Assembly: GCF_030936135.1 (NCBI RefSeq)
Contig: NC_082599.1
Location: forward strand, 9,565,472 to 9,629,471
Origin: Gavia stellata
Taxonomy: Eukaryota > Chordata > Aves > Gaviiformes > Gaviidae
Length of the DNA stretch: 64,000 nt
Direction: 5' to 3'
Shown: in pieces, positions 60,776 through 64,000 of the stretch
Layout of the letters: each line of letters starts with the position of its first letter
How positions within the stretch are numbered: position 1 is the first letter of the stretch
The notes under the pieces: generated by a model
Seen by the model: only the letters and a program-made list of their open reading frames with translations
Database searches by the model: none
What the model was told of the DNA's origin: nothing
Position numbers and translations under genes: made by a program

Positions 60776-63700
60776 GTATGTTATGAATTTAATGGAAACT
60801 TAAAATAACTAGTTGTTTTATAATTTGAATTTGTAGAATTGTCCATATTGTTGGGTAAGAACTGATGTAACTTTGCCAATGTTGAAGTATTGGTGGTATT
60901 ACTCTTTGTACAGGATGAATTGTGATAGCATCTATATTGTCAGATACATCAGATACCCTCTCCCCCTTGGGATGAAAATCGTAAGGGAGAGCTCAATGTC
61001 CATATTTAATCTTAGCTTCAACATTAGAAACTCCAGGGACCCTTTTCAGTAGGCGAATTACAGTAATACTGCATGCTGTCTGTTAAATCTCTGATAGCTG
61101 TAGTGCCTCACTTTCCAGATGGATAATTTGCTGCTGTTGGAAGTGTGGATATAGTTCTCGGGTATCCCACTTTGAGGAGGAGCATGAGCATGGAAGGTTC
61201 TGTCTGTTAGGAAGGCAGAGGTCAGATTGTTTGTAGTTTTGAAGTTGTATTGGGACTGAAATTTCTGTGAAGTTTATCTTAATTCTTCTGTGAGGAAAAA
61301 GGATGATTTCCTTCATTTGCAAGAAGAAAGCTTATGCCAAAAACTGTCAAGTGTATGTTCACTGGTTATAGCTTGGAACAGTGGTATCATACCTGTTATT
61401 AATCTGCATCAAGTTTTTGATGTGGGATTTTTTCCTTTCCCCATCAGGAATCTGCTTTAATATTACTTTTATTCCAGTTCTTAATTAAGTAGGATTGAAT
61501 GGATTACCTGCTGAGAAGTATAGTCAGAGTGTGTTCCCTCTTTGGAGCTTTAGCTCATTAGGAGATTAATTCCTCAAAGACACAGCAGCGTTCTTCTATG
61601 AAGTTCTAACAAATGGGTATGTTGTGATACTCTCTATTGTATCAAACTTTTATAATAAAACAACATTCTTGGTAGGTGAAGAGAGATGCATTTAAAGGGG
61701 CCACTTGCATTGTTCAGTCTTTGCTGTTGCAACCATGACATCTTGCACCAAATACACCTTCAACGTAGTTAATTTCCTAAGTATTAAATCTACCCTTCCA
61801 AAGAACTGTGAAACACTTCAACACTTTGTTCATTCACTGGATTATATACACTTCCCTTCTGGTGTTTTAAAAGCAGCCTGATGCATTTGTGCTATCTGCA
61901 GCCACAGTCTGTATGAGATGACGAAAGCACCACACATCATGTCAAATTAAGTACATAGCTGGGATTCAGTGTCAAACTCACTGCTTTAAAAAAGCACAGC
62001 TTCATTTTTTAGAGTATGAACTAGTGAGAATTCTGTAATAATCATGCTGTCTAAATTTGTCCAATTCAGAACTAAATTACTTTCATTCAAAAGATAACAT
62101 TAATGCAAAATTTTAATTGATTTTGTTAATAGAGCTTTCAGAGAATTTGTTCATCATGTAATGTGAACGTTTTGGCCACATCTTTATTCCGTTAATCTAC
62201 ATTCTGTTTTTATTCTGATGGCTTGCAGATTGCCACAGGTTTCTTGTTTCCGAAATAGTACCATCTTTTTGTTCTTTTATTATTTCATATGTAGTTTATT
62301 TACATTTGTCTGTAGGCTCACAATTGCACTCTCCAAATGAGAATACCATCAAGAGAGATAACCTTTGTAAAGTATGCACTTCCATTTATTACATGGTTAC
62401 ATGCATGCCTCCAGCTCTGAATAGTTTTGTTCTTTGTTGTAGTGTTATATTTAAATCTCGTAACATTCACTGCTTGTAAACAAGGGTAATTGTTGGCATT
62501 CTCCTGTAGAAAATGCAACACAAGAATGGAGCTGTAATAGACGTGCAAATAAATAGCATTATTACTTCTTGATTGAAAGTTGGCATCTGAATAACTGATG
62601 GTGAGCTGATAGAGAAAAGTGTTTGGTAGTGTTGTATTTTAAGCAGTTTCCACATTAAAGCCTCTTACTATATTGTATGAAGAAATTTTGTAAACCAAGA
62701 GAAAAGCTGATCGGCTGGGGAATTGGAACATGATGGGGGGAAACTGGTGAATAAGGGAAGTGAGAGACCTGTTAAGAGTGGCACTCAGGTGGGAGATGTG
62801 AGGAGGAGGCAGGAAAAGTTTGTGTCCTTGGCCAAATCAGGTTCAAGGCATGCTTTTTCACTTGATATTTAATTTGAAACAGTACTTAGAACTTGGATTT
62901 TGAATAAATAACACTCTTCGTGGAGCTTCCTTGAATAATGTAGTAATGCTTCAGAAAATATTTTTGCCTTCCTAAGGTACAAAGCAAAACCCAATACCTA
63001 GCAGTTTCAGCAGCAAATAGGTGTGGTAAACCTGTCAGTTACATGAGTTATCATGTCCTAAATATTTTTAGAGAAATAATATCACTAATTATTTCTACAA
63101 AATTTTCATAAACATGTAACCTCCTAAAATTAGAATTCATAATTTCTTTGTTTTGTATTGGAACTAATCTCCTGTGAAGTCTATGACAGGGATTTCTCAT
63201 TGCATAAATTTAAAACATGTCTTGGGTTATGCTGATAAGAAATGATGAGGGCTTGAATCAAGAAAACATTTCACAAAGAAGTGCTGCATACTGCTTTTCT
63301 TTTGATACAATACAGACTTGAAAAAAAAAAAAGGCCAATGTGTCTGTGTGTTGCATTGTTCCATCTGTGTTTAACTGAAACTTACGCATTTTAGTTCTTT
63401 TGTTCAAGTTTGAAGACACTGCATGTCAGCCTGGAGGAAAATGATTAGACAAGTGCAAATCAAAACAGCAAAGTTTTGAACATATTTAGAAGCAATTAGG
63501 TTTGTTTTTATTCCCATTTTTCATTTGTGAAGTGGAGGTGCTCTTGGAACAGGTGTAACATCCTCTTATCTGCTCTCTGTTATTTCTTGATCCCTTAGGA
63601 TTGAGCAATTGCTGCTGCTTCAGTGTTAGCCTCTGGTAGCAGCCTCCACTGCTTATTTTCTAGCTAGTTAATAAAAGTTCTTTGTTTCACCTTCATAATG

Positions 63701-64000
63701 TTTCACGTGGAAGGGATCTGGTTTAGCCTTTACAATGCTTACCTGTTCTGTACGTCTTAGCACTCTGGCACAAAGCTCTCCAGAACACTTGACAGTCCCA
63801 TGTTTAGGAGGATCCTATGCTAAGGTCAGCGTTTATCATGCTGACGATGTTTTCTCCTGCTTTCCTTGGGCTATGTCTGTTATCAGTCGTGCAACTACAC
63901 GGCAAGCTGTTCGGAGCAGGAGCACTCGCTCTTGCTCCATAGCAGATCATAACCTAGCGTGGGGACCTGTGGTCAGTGACTGGGATTTATGGCGTAATTA
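60776..64000 (+). other. RBM33: RBM33 intron 6, continues beyond the window
   Basis: At least 3.2 kb after the exon 6 donor contain no sequence resembling the next conserved RBM33 coding segment (the acidic region leading to a basic, arginine/glycine-rich block). The intron is AT-rich with a short A run near 63319-63330. Confidence 0.75.

Noticed and set aside
1..64000. Endogenous retrovirus, CRISPR array, tRNA or rRNA
   Set aside because: I saw no paired LTRs, viral gag/pol/env motifs, regularly spaced repeats or cloverleaf-type sequence. A small or highly diverged example could be missed by eye.

Overview
The window is vertebrate nuclear DNA, most likely from a bird. Coding exons are short and sit between kilobase-long GT-AG introns, and the recognisable interspersed repeats are mainly CR1-type LINE fragments ending in ATTCTGTG octamers, as in birds (CR1 also occurs in crocodilians and turtles, so the class is an inference). 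There are no bacterial-style operons, no CRISPR array and no rRNA or tRNA that I could see.

One protein-coding gene is firmly supported: the 5' half of RBM33 (RNA-binding motif protein 33) on the + strand. A CpG-island promoter covers about 39190-40370. The start codon at 39918 has a strong Kozak context, and six coding exons (39918-39945, 50116-50194, 55256-55304, 57080-57156, 59230-59530, 60665-60775) join in frame to give residues 1-215, the acidic N-terminal part of the protein. Reading frame, splice phase and GT-AG borders agree at every junction. The gene continues past the right edge, so the proline/glutamine-rich middle and the C-terminal RRM are not here.

The left 39 kb (1-39189) is intergenic as far as I can read it. 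In amniotes RBM33 usually lies between CNPY1/EN2 and SHH, with CNPY1 on the opposite strand upstream. I found no CNPY1 exon here, so this is probably the RBM33-CNPY1 spacer. It contains three 5'-truncated CR1 copies (22898-23536 and 24851-25393 on +, 26939-27477 on -), a degenerate 34-35 bp minisatellite (14842-14996), several probable ancient palindromic repeat remnants, a tight GATA-motif cluster (32721-32804) and a few possible unannotated exons. A fourth CR1 tail (42661-42985) lies in RBM33 intron 1.

I found no convincing novel multi-gene system. The points most worth a second look are the pure 15-C tract that serves as the splice acceptor of RBM33 exon 5, a 14-bp tandem duplication starting at +3 of the intron 3 donor, a start codon and mini-uORF embedded in a YY1 site at the promoter, and a candidate 213-nt exon at 17759-17971.
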